Positions 47,543 to 59,681 of a DNA stretch of 64,000 bases are shown piece by piece; positions within the stretch are counted from its first letter, which is position 1, and every line of letters starts with the position of its first letter. This DNA is from Ulva prolifera (taxonomy: Eukaryota > Chlorophyta > Ulvophyceae > Ulvales > Ulvaceae): contig CM041204.1 of assembly GCA_023078555.1 (NCBI GenBank), positions 3,254,430 through 3,318,429 of the forward strand. Reading direction: 5' to 3'. The notes beneath the pieces are model-generated. The model was not told the DNA's origin, did no database searches, and saw only the letters and a list, made by a program, of their open reading frames with translations. Position numbers and translations under genes: made by a program.

Positions 47543-50041
47543 TCAGAAGGGCAGCTCCCCAAACTGTGACACCTCAAGCCCCCTGGCGGTCTCGCGGTCA
47601 TCGTCACGCAGCAACTCACTGCGGTCAACGCCTGGCCCAGCTGAGCCATCGTCCCGCAGCAGCAGATCGAGGTGCACAAGCGCTGGCAGCCTATTGGCAA
47701 AGTCGCGTACGCTAGTCATCGTGTGGATTGCAGCAGACTCGCCATGACCCACTGCCTCTTCCCCTGCTTCCTCCTCCCCCACTTCCTCCTCTACAGGTGC
47801 CCCCTCCTCCTCCACTTCGTCGGCCTCCTGCCCTTGATCCCCTGCCTCGTCCTCCTCGTCCTCTTCCTCGTCCTCCCCTTCAGCAGCATTCCGATCGAAG
47901 CGGCCCCAGATGTCCAGGCCGAGCTCTTGCAGCGCAGGCAGCGCCCCCTCCGGCACGTGCTCGTCCAGGAAGCCTGAGATGCAGCCCCCGGCCGTGGCGC
48001 TGTGGAACAGCAGGCTCGTGAGCGCCGGCAGCGCGCCCAGGCAGCGCGCGCAGTCGCGCCGCACCGCCAGCGGCAGCCGCATGCCGAGCAGGTGCAGCTG
48101 CCGCAGCTGCGTCATGCGGCCCAGCGCCACGCAGTCCTCCGACCTCGCCACACACGTCCAGGCGCCCAGGGAGAGGGCTGTGAGGTGCGGCATCGCAGGC
48201 ATTGCGGCAAAGCCCGGAAACCCAACAGACGAACATCCATTCAGCATGACTTTGAGCCGCTGCAGCCTGAGCCGAGCCAGCTGCTCAAGAGTCGGTCGCC
48301 AGTTGCCGCGCTCGGAGTCCCAGCGCGACAGTGTGGCTGTGAGGGCCGTCAGCTGCGTCAGCGCGGTGGCCATCACCGGCGCGGCGAGGTGCATGACCGA
48401 GACGTCGGTGCTGATGTTGAGGGAGGTGAGGCGCGGCAAGGCTTCGAGGGTGGTGGGGACACCTGAGGACACTGCGTCCAGGATGACGCGCGTCCGGCGA
48501 TGGGGGGGCTGCGGCGCCGGCGTGCGGCACTGCCGCATGAGCTCAAACAGGCTGGCAGGGTTGATGCTCATGCCCTGCTCTGCTGACATTGTTGGAATTC
48601 TCTCGCGCATCCGCTGCATGAAGTCGCCAGAGTCGTCGTCCCATGGCGTGGCGAGGGCCAGCGACTGTAGCTCTGTGAACGAGGCGAGCATGGGGAAGAG
48701 CATCTGGACGAGTTCCACGAAGTCTGCTGGCAATTCTAGGTCGTTGTCGTGGAGGATGTCGAGGCTGGTGAGGGGGGCACGGAGGTTGGCGAGGATGGAC
48801 GCGCACGACAGCATCTGGGAGTTGCCACAGTCGAGCACGAGCCGCCGCAGCTGTGGCATTTCGATGGTGCTCTCGGCTTTGACGCGGCACTCGCTGTCGC
48901 CCACTGCCACAGTGGAGAGATCCAGAGATGTGAGGCCTGTGGCAGCAGAGAGCATCGGCATGAGGCTGTGCATGGGTGCTGAGGCTCCGTCATCGTCGCG
49001 CTGGCGCTTGCGGGTGCCATAGGAGGAGATCGAGATGACAAGGCGCTGCAGGTGAGGGAGGGCGTGGAAGGTCTGCTGCAGCGTGGGCAGGCTGTCTGGG
49101 CCGATGCTGGAGTGGAGGAGGAGGTACTGGAGGGATGCGAGAGAGGCGATGGCTGGGGCCAGCTGCTTCAGAGCTGTCGAAGTGATGCATGCTAGCTTCA
49201 TTCGGAGGCTGGTGAGGCCTGTGTGGTGCTGGAGCGCTTGGACAAGGCATGTGGTTGCTAGCTCAGCTGCGGGTGACTCAGGCGTGATGGGCTCTTTGAA
49301 GTTGAGGTCGTGGACATCGAGGGAGAGGAAGGACGGAGGCGATGCCGGAATTGATGGAAGAGCTTTCAGTACCTTCAGTGATTCACGCAGAGGAGCGTTG
49401 AGCGTCATCGTTTCTTTGATGGTGGCTTCCAGCACTGCAGCGTGGTCACGGCTGGGCAGGACGTCAAGCACACGGTGCAGGCACGCTGGACTGACAGCAG
49501 CAGCTGCAAACACCCGCCTCCGTAGCGAATCTGGAAGGTGCGATAAGCTGTGAGACGCCTCATCCGGGCTGGCATCCCCAGCAAGACAGGCAGTCTCAGG
49601 AAGGAGACTGTCTGCGGCCAGCTTGACCCACTCACCAACACGTCCATCATCTAGAACATCAGCAACCTGAACAATGTGCGACACATGCTGTATCTGAGGG
49701 CAAGGGTGGCGGGCTGTGAACACTAGAAGCCAGAGCAACCACATAATCTTGAGAAGTGGACGCTGCAATCTGGAAGGCCCTACCTTCATCACAGTGCACA
49801 GCAGAGAAAACGTCCACTTCTTGGCCTCTGCAACCGTTCTGTTCCCTTCTTTCAGCCACGTCTTGAACTCCGCCAGCGTAATACTGTCGGGCAGAACCGC
49901 TTCACCTCCAGCCTCGACGATGCACGACAGCACCGCGCTCCTAGCGATAGCGGTAGAGTCGACAACATCGCAGAAGAGTAGCTGCCCTGAGAAGGCAGCA
50001 AGAGCGGACCGCTTTAGTTTCACAGGACCGTCGAAACCCAT
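47543..50041 (-). CDS. SKP1/BTB-like LRR protein, array copy 7 (subfamily B)
   Basis: Exons 49784-50041 (86 codons) and 47543-49666; 793 aa when spliced. The 117-nt intron (49667-49783) is a multiple of three and free of in-frame stops, so the whole locus reads as one 832-residue frame. The sister genes and the conserved GT/AG sites argue that it is removed. Start MGFDGPVKLKRSAL; VADVLDDGRVGEWVKLAA; LPDSLRRRVFAAAAV. LRRs begin near residue 234 (HTGLTSLRMKL). The basic loop KRQRDD is at about 306-311. The variable segment before ILDAVSSG is long (about 45 extra residues, MRERIPTMSAEQ...RQCRTPAPQPPHRR). After LQELGLDIWGRF comes a roughly 50-residue, almost purely acidic stretch (EDEEEDEEDEAG...) found in no other copy. 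Ends GLEVSQFGELPF. Confidence 0.85.
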   Translation of the reverse strand: MGFDGPVKLKRSALAAFSGQLLFCDVVDSTAIARSAVLSCIVEAGGEAVLPDSITLAEFKTWLKEGNRTVAEAKKWTFSLLCTVMKVGPSRLQRPLLKIMWLLWLLVFTARHPCPQIQHVSHIVQVADVLDDGRVGEWVKLAADSLLPETACLAGDASPDEASHSLSHLPDSLRRRVFAAAAVSPACLHRVLDVLPSRDHAAVLEATIKETMTLNAPLRESLKVLKALPSIPASPPSFLSLDVHDLNFKEPITPESPAAELATTCLVQALQHHTGLTSLRMKLACITSTALKQLAPAIASLASLQYLLLHSSIGPDSLPTLQQTFHALPHLQRLVISISSYGTRKRQRDDDGASAPMHSLMPMLSAATGLTSLDLSTVAVGDSECRVKAESTIEMPQLRRLVLDCGNSQMLSCASILANLRAPLTSLDILHDNDLELPADFVELVQMLFPMLASFTELQSLALATPWDDDSGDFMQRMRERIPTMSAEQGMSINPASLFELMRQCRTPAPQPPHRRTRVILDAVSSGVPTTLEALPRLTSLNISTDVSVMHLAAPVMATALTQLTALTATLSRWDSERGNWRPTLEQLARLRLQRLKVMLNGCSSVGFPGFAAMPAMPHLTALSLGAWTCVARSEDCVALGRMTQLRQLHLLGMRLPLAVRRDCARCLGALPALTSLLFHSATAGGCISGFLDEHVPEGALPALQELGLDIWGRFDRNAAEGEDEEEDEEDEAGDQGQEADEVEEEGAPVEEEVGEEEAGEEAVGHGESAAIHTMTSVRDFANRLPALVHLDLLLRDDGSAGPGVDRSELLRDDDRETARGLEVSQFGELPF

Positions 50042-51875
50042 CTTCAGCTTCGGACACGGAGCAGTGGTTCCAAGACTGAGTCACGCAAATGAATAAAAAC
50101 GCACAACAGGTCAAGCTGAGGCTATGTGCGAGCGAAAGTCGCCTTGGCCTTGGCTCAGAGCCTGTCAGCGTTTGCATGTAGCTTTGACTGGTGTCCAGTA
50201 ATGCATTGCAATGGCAGCTTGTGTGGTCGTCACCTCAGAGATAAGTAACAGCATTCTGTAGGTTTCACGAAAGGATAAAGGACAGGGCAATCGCATGGCA
50301 GAGCAGCATCATCAAGAACAAGGTCTTGCATCCCACAGCATCCGAGTGAAAATCATTAAAAATGCACTCACGCAGAGGAGTACTGTACAACTTGATCTCA
50401 CAGCGGGAAATTGCATAGCTGGGAGGGCCAAGGGGGGGGGGAGGGAATGAGTTGACACCGCGTTGTCTCTGGCGTACGGGATGGTATGTGCTGCGAGGCT
50501 GTGCGCCAGGCTGCTGGGTGCGCAGTGGGTCTGTGTGAGGGTTAACCCACAATTGGTCCAGGCGGGGGGTTGTGGCAGGTGGCCAAGGCGCGCGCCGCGG
50601 GCGAGGCTGCATCGTGGACCCACGCCGGTGACTCGGAGCCGGGATGGGTGCACGTTTTGGGAGTGGGACCGTGTGTGTGGGGGTCAGAAGGCGGGGTTTC
50701 GGGTGCCTTGTGGGGTGCAGTCTGAGTACCTGGGCGGGCGCAGGCTGTACCCTTTCAAACAAGTTGTTCAATAACATTAATATTGGGCCGCAGCGTGACC
50801 GAAAGCGGGCACGGTGCACCGCAGCCACGGCCGGTGCCACCGCAGGGGCCAGCATTGCAACGACTGATTGAGTGTTGTCTCATGCCGGTGCCTGCGTGCG
50901 GGATACAGCAGGCGGTCCCACTGGGTGCAAGCAACAATTAAATATGTTTTTGGGTCTACTGCCCTGTTTAATGCTGGTTATAGATTTGACCAAGTTGGAC
51001 CGGTTCAATGTTTAGCGGTGGCCGGTGACAGTGGTCCAACTACTTAGCGGTGTCTGGCAGACTGGTCCAATAAGTAGCGGTATCAATAGTTCGCGGTGAT
51101 ACGGTATGTAGGTGTGGTAGTGTTGTTGGCGGTCTGGGTGTTCCTGTCGGTTGTTAGGGGGCGCTGTGGGTGTTGCATGCGCTGGTTACGGCTTTGGCGA
51201 GGCTGCATTGGACCGGGTTGGTGGTTGTGTTCCTGCGATGCTTGCTGCTTTCGCGGTGGCGCCCGCCTCGCTGCCTTTGTCCGTGTTGCAACTCAAGCAC
51301 ATCACCAATGCCCAGGCTGCTGGAGAAATGTTGACCTCGCAAATCACCCCACGGGGGCTGGGCGCCTTGATCCAGCTGCGTCGAGAGGTGCATGCAGCTT
51401 CCTGGCCGTCGCCAGCCTGCAAAGCCCTGGCCTGCTGGCCGGCGTGCGCTGCGGCCGGTCATGCTGCGTCCACAGCATGCTGCGTCCACACTGTGGGTTC
51501 CACAGCATGCGCAGGGACAGCAGGCCTCACACCGGAGCACCGGTGCCCGGCACAAGGCACACATGCGTGCCTCACAGTGTCGTGCATGTCGATCTCTTCA
51601 TGGCATATGCTGGTCGATTTTGAACCCAGGCAATTTCAGCAGGTTCCTGTGCTTGTTGTGCTGAGCAACCGCAAGAGAGAGATGACATCCATTAAGCTGG
51701 ATTCGCCGACAGACGATGAGACACCTGAAGACACACAGCCACACGTACCCGATGTGACAGACAGCGAGCGAATTGACGGCCTGCACTGCACGATACGGGG
51801 CCTGGGGGGCTCCGGCTTCGGCATGGGGAATTGCTGCATGATCTCAGAAAAGCCTGGTCACCGTGACGTAGTCCA
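50042..51875. other. Intergenic between copies 7 and 8
   Basis: Replaces the missing 3' part of copy 8. It includes degenerate repeats of tggtccaa...ttagcggt near 50990-51100. The proline-rich minus frame at 50265-50855 shows no domain and is not called. Confidence 0.45.
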
Positions 51876-53487
51876 CCCCTTCCCATCATTGCTGCCAGCA
51901 TGCCCATCGCCGACGGCGAGGGCAGCATACTCCGTATTCGCCGCCTTGTCTCGGCGGAGTTGTCATCGATCGGGGTGGCAAGGGCGAGCGACTGCACGCT
52001 GTGAATGTGCACACTGTGAATGTGGCGAGCATGGTGAAGTAGACCTGGACGGCGTCGATGACTTTCACAGGCACTGAAAGGCCTCTGAAATTGTGGTTGA
52101 GCATCTCGAGGCTGGTGAGGGGAGCGCGCAGGTGGACGAGGACGGACGTGCACGAGAATATGTGCATGCTGTCAAAGCTGATTGTGAGCTGGCGCAGCCG
52201 CGGCATGTTCAGGGCACTGGTCGGTTCGATATGGCATAAGTCGTGGCCCACGGTGGAGAGGTCCAGGGAGGTGAGGCCTGAGGCGGCAGCGAGCATGGGG
52301 ACGAGGCAGTGTGAAGGGCCGCTCTCTTCATTGCGCTTGCGCTTTCGGGTGCCTTCGGTGGAGAGCGAGATGGAGAGGTGCTGCAGGTGAGTGAGGGTGT
52401 GGAAGGTCTGCTGCAGTGTGGGCAGGCTGTCTGGGCCGATGCTGGAGTGCAGGAGGAGGGATTGGAGGGATGTGAGCGAGGCGATGGCTGGGGCCACCTG
52501 CTTCAGAGATGCCGACGTAATGCACGGCAGCTTCAGGTGGAGGCTGGTGAGGCCTGAGTGGTGCTGGAGTGCTTGGCCGAGGCACGTGGCTGCTTCCTCA
52601 GCTGCAGCGGAGTCGGGCGAATCAGGCTCCTCCAGCTCATCATCATGGACACGGAGGGAGAGGAAGGACGCCGGTGATGCCGAAATTGATGGCAGAGCTT
52701 TCACTATCGTCAGTGATCCACGAAGGTGCGCCTTGAGCGTCCTAGATTCTGTGATGGTGGCTTCCAGCACAGCAGCGTGGTCATGGCTGGGCAGAAGTCA
52801 AGCACACGATGCAGGCAGACTGAGTTGACCGCCGCAGCCGCCAACACGCGGCTTCTTAGCGGATGTGGCACCTTCACTAGGCCCTGGGACGCCTCTTCCT
52901 GGCTGCAGTGTCCTGCGACGTAGTTGGACCCTGGAAGGAGTCTGGCTGCAGCCATCTCAACCCACTCATCAACACGTCTATCGCCTAGAACATCAGAAGC
53001 CTGAACACGGTGCCTCATGTGAAAAGTCTGAGGGTACGCGCAGTGATTTCTTGGTACAAGAAGACACGACCACCGGAGGCGTCCCTCCCTCAAGCCGACG
53101 GTGCACCTCGTAGATGGGTGGAGGCGCTACCTTTGCGATGTGATGAAGGTAGCGCCTCCACCCATCTACGAGGTGCACCGTCGGCTTGAGGGAGGGACGC
53201 CTCCGGTGGTCGTGTCTTCTTGTACCAAGAAATCACTGCGCGTACCCTCAGACTTTTCATTTCGCTGCGTCTTCTTTGGTTGCGTTTCCATCTTTCATCC
53301 ATGTCTTGAACTCCGGCAACGTGAGGCTGTCGGGCAGAACCGTTTCGCCTCCAGCCTCGACGATACACGAAAGCACGGAGCTTCTAGCGACGACGTTGGG
53401 ATTCACGACATCGTAGAAAATCAATTGACCTGCGTAGGTCTCAACAGGAGCTGATCGTGTCAAACACACAGGACCGTCGAAGCCCAT
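51876..53487 (-). pseudogene. SKP1/BTB-like LRR gene, array copy 8, pseudogene (subfamily B)
   Basis: Exon 1 begins at 53487 (MGFDGPVCLTRSAPVETYAG, LPDSLTLPEFKTWM). It stops at a TGA immediately after DAAK, where a perfect inverted duplication (53020-53259) starts. Exon 2 begins about 52998 with ASDVLGDRRVDEWVEMAA. It has a one-base loss at about 52798 (LDFCPAMTT instead of LDFLPxxDHAA). It continues as MLEATITESRTLK through HSGLTSLHLKL and KRKRNEESGP. A small tandem duplication of ctgtgaatgtgcaca near 52000-52028 then shifts the frame again. Similarity ends near 51876 in the variable segment, so the late LRRs and C-terminus are lost. At least four separate lesions make a functional protein unlikely. 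Confidence 0.8.
53020..53259. repeat. Perfect 240-bp inverted duplication in copy 8
   Basis: Arms 53020-53133 and 53146-53259 are 114 bp each and identical as reverse complements; the spacer is 12 bp. The left arm, read on the minus strand, is the gene's own intron 1 from AAG|gtagcg onward. The right arm is an inverted copy of it, placed in the end of exon 1. Confidence 0.95.
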
Positions 53488-55050
53488 CTTCGCCTTGAAG
53501 CACAGATCTACCGGTACCGGCAGAAGAGCGTCACGCATGCAAATATGAGCAACAACAGGCAGATGCTTTGTTATAATCACCGCGTCCCAACTGCCTTGGC
53601 CCCGCGCTGGTCAGCATCCACTCGCAGCTCTGCCTCAGATCTCAGGTATCTGTGAGACAGGCGTCAATGCATTGCAACGAGGCACTGGCAGGTGCGTACA
53701 TCCGAAAACGGCGTTCTGTATCCGTAACCTAGACAAAATTGAAGAACACGGCCAAGACATGACAGAGCTCTGATGTTGACAGTCAGGTATGACAGGCGCA
53801 ATCATCAACAACAATCCACGCTGTCCGCAGTCAAACGGACGAGAACGGCTGTCTATTGCAACCGAGTGAGTCACAGCGGGACAAGTGATGCTCCCACCAC
53901 TGCAGCAGACACTCTGGTGTGCAGGAAGTGCTTGTGCCATGGGCACTGTCTGCAGTATTGTGAGAGCGCTGGCACTGCAACCTGGCAGCATGGCGGCAAG
54001 CATGATCAGCAGCTCAGCTCGGAAATGGGTTTGCCTTGCTCGCAGGGAAGTGGCTTGAGTGTGTGCATACATGCGTGCACAGTGCGGCGGCGAACTCATC
54101 ACGCATCCTTCAGCCGCCCAAGGTCTTGACCCCAGTGCGGATTGTGTGAGACAAGACAGCTCCGCGAGCGCCCGCATACAGTACGTGTGTGTTTGCTGGA
54201 TGCACAATGCTGTTGCCGAGGCGTGCGCATGCTGCAAGTGTGCGATGCCCGCATTTGAGGGCATCAATGCTACACATGCGCCGCAGTGGCGCCGTTGCTG
54301 TGCTTCACCATAACTGTGGTGCCGCACAGGCACCATTCTGCCTGCGAGAGGATTGGTGTTTACGGAGGGGTGCATGTGTTGGGGCGGGACCGCCTGCATT
54401 CGATGCGGCTGGCCACACCCCCCCACACACGAAGGCCCTGCTCTTAGATGTGAACTTGGCATGGCGGGACGTGGAATTCATGACATGTGCATGCTTCATG
54501 TCTAGTGTTGACCATGTGGGACTCCACGGTAGCCTCTCTTCACCATTTTCAGGCTACTGTAGACCTGTTCCTCGGTTGACCATACTCGGTGCTGAGCAGC
54601 AGGAGGAGCAGCAGCAGCCGGGCAGCTGCCATAGCATCACCAACAAATCATGACAACATTCAAGACACGAAGTCGTACATTTCCGGTGTGTGTGGCAGCT
54701 AGTGACGCAGCGCTCTGCGCTATGTCCGTTGTAGAAAATATCACCGATACAGCTGCCACCAACTATTGCAAATTGGGCTGCACAGCATCCCACACGGCCC
54801 AATAATTACATCAAATGTACAACGACAGGGCACACCACAATCTACAGCACTCCACAACCCCCACTGCACCTCAGATTCCACGGATGAAAACCCTCAGAAC
54901 CTACGCCGGTCTGAGTACTGACATCAACATGCAGGTGCACACACAGGGCAGCATATCAATGCGGACCAGCTAACTCTTCCCATGCAACACACACCCAGGC
55001 CAGCCCAACACCCCACAGGTCATGCTAACAGCCAGCCCCTCTGGATCAGC
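53488..55050. other. Intergenic between copies 8 and 9
   Basis: No gene is seen. The last 60 bases ('cccacaggtcatgctaacagccagcccctctg') resemble the 3' flank of copy 6 near 42650-42690, so subfamily B also duplicated with its 3' flank. Confidence 0.5.
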
Positions 55051-57509
55051 TCAGAAGGGCAGCTGCCTGTCATGCGACACCTCCACCTCTCTGCCGCTCT
55101 CACTCCCGCGTTTGATGTCAAGAAGCAACTCACTGAGGTCATCCTCTGGCCCATACGAGTCTTCAATATGCTCTAAGAGGAGATCAAGCCGCACGAGCGC
55201 TGGCAGCCTCTTGGCAAAGCGGCCAACACACACCGTCGTCTCCACTGCCGGAGTCGTGTCATACTCCATCTCCTCGCTTTCATCCTCATCGTCTGCAGGA
55301 TTAAACCACTTGAAGCGGCCCCAGATGTCCAGGCCGAGCTTCTGCAGTGCCTTCAGCGCCCCCGCCGGCACATTCTCCTCCAGCACGCCCGATACACACC
55401 CCTCGGCTGTGGCACTCTGGAACACGAGGCTCGTGAGCGCCGGCAGCGCGCCCAGGCAGCGCGCGCAATCACCACGCAGGTCTGTCGGCAGACGGACGCC
55501 GGCCAGGTGCAGCTTGCGCAGCTGGGTCATGCGGGCGAGCGCCTCGCAGTCATCCAGGCTCGCCAAACAGGCCCAGTCGGTTAGGGACAGGGCCGTCGGG
55601 TGAGGCATCAGGGGCAGCGCGGCGTGGCGTGGACTGTCCATATGAGTAAGTTTCAGCAACACCTGGAGCCGCTGCGGGCGTAGCTGGGCCAGCAGCTGTG
55701 GAAGCGCTGGCCAGGCGCCCCACGAGGGCGTCCAGCTGTAAAGCGTGAGTGTGAGGGCCGTGAGCTGCGTCAGCACGGTGGCCATCACCGGCGCAGCCAG
55801 GAGCATCACGGAGACGTCGGCGCTGAGGTTGAGGGAGGTGAGGCGCGGCAGGGCTGCGAGGGCTGTCGGGACTCCGGAAGAAGCTGCATCGAGGATGATG
55901 CGGGTCTCCGGTTTGTGGGGCCGCGGTGTCTCCAGGGGGTCTGGCACCGGGCCCTGGTGGGTGCTTGGCGGACGTACGTTCGGCGCTCGCCGCTCTCTTG
56001 ATGCTTGGAGTGCCATGGCACACCGCTGCATATCCTCAGCGGAGCTGTCATGCACCGGCGTGGCGAGGGTGAGCGTCTGCAGCGCAGTGAACATGGCGAG
56101 GCTGGAGAACAGCTTCCTGACGTAGTTCACGAACGGCGGAGGCAGTAAGATGCCCTCGTCGTGGAAGATGTCGAGGCTGGTGAGGGGGGCGCGGAGGGCG
56201 CCGAGGATGGACGCACACGCGAGCGTGTGTGTGCTGTCAAGCTGGATCTTGAGCTGGCGCAGCTGTGGCATGTGCAGGATGCTGGTTGCCTGAAACTTGC
56301 ATGCTGGTCCGCAAAGGGCGAGCTGAATTAACAGCGGGCGGGATGTTTCACGCACAGAGAACAGCTCCAGGGACGTGAGGCCGGAGGCGGCAGAGAGCAT
56401 CGGCACGAGGCAGTGTGACCGGAAAGGACCGCTCTCGTCATCGCGCGTGCGCTTGCGTGTGCCTCCTGAGGAGAGCGAGATGGAGAGGTGCTGCAGGTGA
56501 GGGAGGGCGTGGACGATCTGCTGCAGCGTGGGCAGGCTTTCTGGGCCGAAGCTAGAGTGCAGGGGTGCAAGAGGAGTGCTGGAGTGCAGCAGGAGGGACT
56601 GGAGGGACGTCAGAGAGGCGATGGCTGGGGCTAGCAGCTCGAGAGGCACCGAGGTCATGCACGGCAGCTTTATCTGGAGGCTGGTCAGGCCTGAGTGGTG
56701 CTGGATTGCTTGGGCGAGGCATGTGGCTGCTGTCTGGGAGGAAGAAGACGGGTGCATGATATGATGATCGTGGGAATGGACGTTAAGAGAGAGAAAGGAG
56801 GGAGGCGATGCTGGAATTGACGGCAGAGCTTTGGCTATCTTCAGTGATACACTCAAAGGCGCCTCGAGCGTTTTGGTATCTGTGATAGTGGCTTCCAGAA
56901 CAGCAGCATGGTCATGAAAGGGCAGGAAACCGAGCAAACGGTGCAGGCAGTCTGAGTCGACGGCAGCAGCCGCCAACACGCGTCTCCGTAGCGGATGTGA
57001 CAACTTCGCTAGGCCATCGGACGCCTCTTGCGGGCTGCAGTGACCTGACACGTATCTGGACGTAGGGAGTTTGGATACAGCCAGCTGAACCCACTCACCA
57101 ACACGTCCATCGTTCAAGACGTCGGAAGCCTGAACAGCGTGCGGCATGGGTCTATTTGAGGGTAAGTATAACGGGTTGAAAATACTGGGAGCCAGGACAA
57201 GCGCAGACTTCTGTGCAGCGGACTCTGCTGTCAAGGTGGACGCGCTACCTTCATAACAGTGCAGAGCAAAGTAAATGCCCACTTTTTCGCAGCTGACTTC
57301 TTCACGTTGCCATGTTTTAACCACATCTTGAACTCCGACAAAATCAAGCTGTCGGGCAGAACCGCTTCTCCTCCAGCCTCGACGATGCACGACAGCACGG
57401 CGCTCCTAGCGACAGCGCTGCTATCGATGACATCATACAATATCAGCTTACCTGAGTAGGCCTCGAGAGGAGCAGAATTCGTTAAACACACAGGACCGTC
57501 GAAGCCCAT
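55051..57509 (-). CDS. SKP1/BTB-like LRR protein, array copy 9 (subfamily B)
   Basis: Exons 57249-57509 (87 codons) and 55051-57129, intron 119 nt, 779 aa. Start MGFDGPVCLTNSAPLEAYSG; after the intron ASDVLNDGRVGEWVQLAV, where Ala-Ser replaces the Val-Ala of copies 6 and 7, as in copy 8. Then HPLRRRVLAAAAV and GFLPFHDHAAVLEATI. LRRs start near residue 235 (HSGLTSLQIKL). A small in-frame duplication gives LLLHSSTPLAPLHSSFGPESLP where siblings have LLLHSSIGPDSLP (quoted to show the pattern). The basic loop is KRTRDD. The variable segment before ILDAASSG is proline-rich (RPPSTHQGPVPDPLETPRPH). After LQKLGLDIWGRF a short acidic stretch (DDEDESEEMEY) follows. It ends VEVSHDRQLPF. Fully open; first gene of the array in transcription order. 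Confidence 0.85.
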
Positions 57510-58770
57510 CTTCAGCTTTGCTTGACAGAGATAGTGTTCACGTTCAAGGCCTGGAACGCGGATGCAGATCTATTGCAAGTTGGTGCGATATCTCCCGAAT
57601 GTTCATGGATGTGTTTATAGCTTACCTGGTGAGACAGATCTGCTGCTCGGCGAGGCGTGTTGCCCGATTTGAATTATCTGACCTCCTTATCTCCCGCGGC
57701 GAGGGGGCCATTGTCGTGTTCCGGTACTGATATGTCATCGCCAAGAGGAGCAACGGCACTGTACTCGTGCCGCAGCGAAGTTGTTGAATGCGAATCAAGC
57801 ATTGACGTGTGCGATATGCGCTTTATCCCTCACAATGCTTGTCTCGGGTCCGTGCATCCTTGATCGTTGATCAGCCCGCAGGCCGAAGGAGTGCAACCAG
57901 GCGACTCGAGTCTGAACATATGGTCGCAGACAATGCTCGGATGTCTCGTCTGTATCACTGCGGCTAGCTACGGGTGTGCCTCCGGATACACGACAGAGGC
58001 TCTAGCCATTCCGACCCACTAGTACTGGACCCAGAGTTGTGCATTGCTTCTTGACCTCAAACAAGCAGACGCCTGGAAGGTAGTCCTTACAGCCTCTGTG
58101 TAAATGTTAAAGGGGACAGCGTGGGTTGTGTGTGCTCTAGAGAGCGAGGCTACATGTAGACAACTGCAGCCAGGACATCGGTGTGGATGAGGATATGCAT
58201 TTAAAGGCACTGAGGGTGCAAATTTTTGTAGAATTATCTTCACCGAATGATGCGATGTGAACGTGTGCCGCTTTCGAACTCGAACATCACGTATCAATCT
58301 GTGTCATCACTCATGCGGGCACGCTTGCACTGCGATCATCTGTCCCCTGGTGGACTACATTCCTCTCACGCCAAGCATGATCTTCATGTTGGGCTGCTCA
58401 CGTGGTGGCGGTCTGCCTGCATGATTTCTTGTTTCGTGAACCTGCACACCTGTACATGAACAAGCAGGTCCTGCATACAGAGCAGGATGGTCCAGCCCAA
58501 CGCAAGCCATGCTGACCAGAGTCGAGTAAATCGGTCTTGCTCACTCCAGCTTGTATGAGTGCACGTGTAGAATCAAGAGGCATGAATGTTTAGCCATCGC
58601 TCCTGCAACACGGTCCACTGCCCAGCCAAACATTTCTAACAGCGTTGTTGGAGCAGGGCATGCACTGCAATCTGTGGTCCTACTGGGCTCAAGAGAGTGA
58701 CCTTGTGAACAAGGGCGATCATAGCAATGTGATACATTTGCACAATACAGCTACGCTCGCGTCACATGCT

Positions 58771-58910
58771 TTCACATTTCTAGGTACTTCAAGCCACCCG
58801 CTGTTGCACCGGGTGCTCTCGTTTCACACTTCGAGGTACTTCAAGCCACCCGCTGTCTCACCAGTGCTCTCGTTTCACACTTCTAGGTACTTCAAGCCAA
58901 ATGCTCACTG
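58771..58910. repeat. 51/52-bp tandem repeat, about 2.7 units
   Basis: Units begin ttcacatttctaggtacttc (58771), ttcacacttcgagg (58823) and ttcacacttctagg (58874), each followed by tacttcaagcca. Confidence 0.9.
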
Positions 58911-59681
58911 TGGCACTTGGCAAGTGCAACAGATCAGCTCTGCAGCACCTACCCTAGCCAGCAGCGCACAGCTGCAGCAGGTGCTTCATCATGGCCAACA
59001 GGCGGACAGGTCACATGGCATCGCACTGGGCCCCTGCTCATGACTGGAGGTGTGCGTGACTGCACCTTGTAAAGCGCACACAGTGCGATTCACCAGCTCC
59101 AGTGCTTTCGTTCCGCAGCTCCAATGCCCTCGCGCGTGTCCAGTCGGGCGCCCCACTGGACACGGCGGCGCGGCAGCCCCTTGAGGCCCGGCGCCGGCAG
59201 CATCGGCATGCCAATGCTGCCCACGGCAACCCTGCCGTCCTCCATGACCTGCCGAAGACGAGTAGGGCTTCAGGCCTCATGTCAAGGTGGCCGTGGTGGC
59301 TCATAGAGGCGCGCCGCCTCCACACGAGGTCCCAGTCAGACCCTGCAGGTGGACGCAGGCCCCACAGCAGCGGTTCGGGGCATGGGGGTTAGTTTTGGGT
59401 CGTGCCGCCGCATCGCTGATGAGACGGATCGACGGGGACAGCAGTGTGGCTCAGGCAAGCCCCTCCCATGAAGGTATACCTACGTAGGCCCGGCACACCT
59501 GGCACGCCGCGGCAAAAACGGCATGTGTACAGCGCGCCAGGAACAGCCGACCCGGCAGCGTGAGACAGCGCGTAGTGCGCATGGCAAAGACACGCGTAGT
59601 GTGCATGGTGAGGTAGTCCCCACAGGGGGCTTCTGAGCACAGCGCAGCAGCTCCCACACAACACAGCATCCCTGCAGGCCC

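Noticed and set aside
49667-49783. Copy 7 as a single-exon 832-residue gene
   Set aside because: All eight paralogues have an intron at this position and copy 7 keeps the GT and AG sites, so splicing is the better default.
50265-50855. 196-residue proline-rich minus-strand frame
   Set aside because: No domain, no homologue recognised, no splice or family context; GC-rich spacer explains it.
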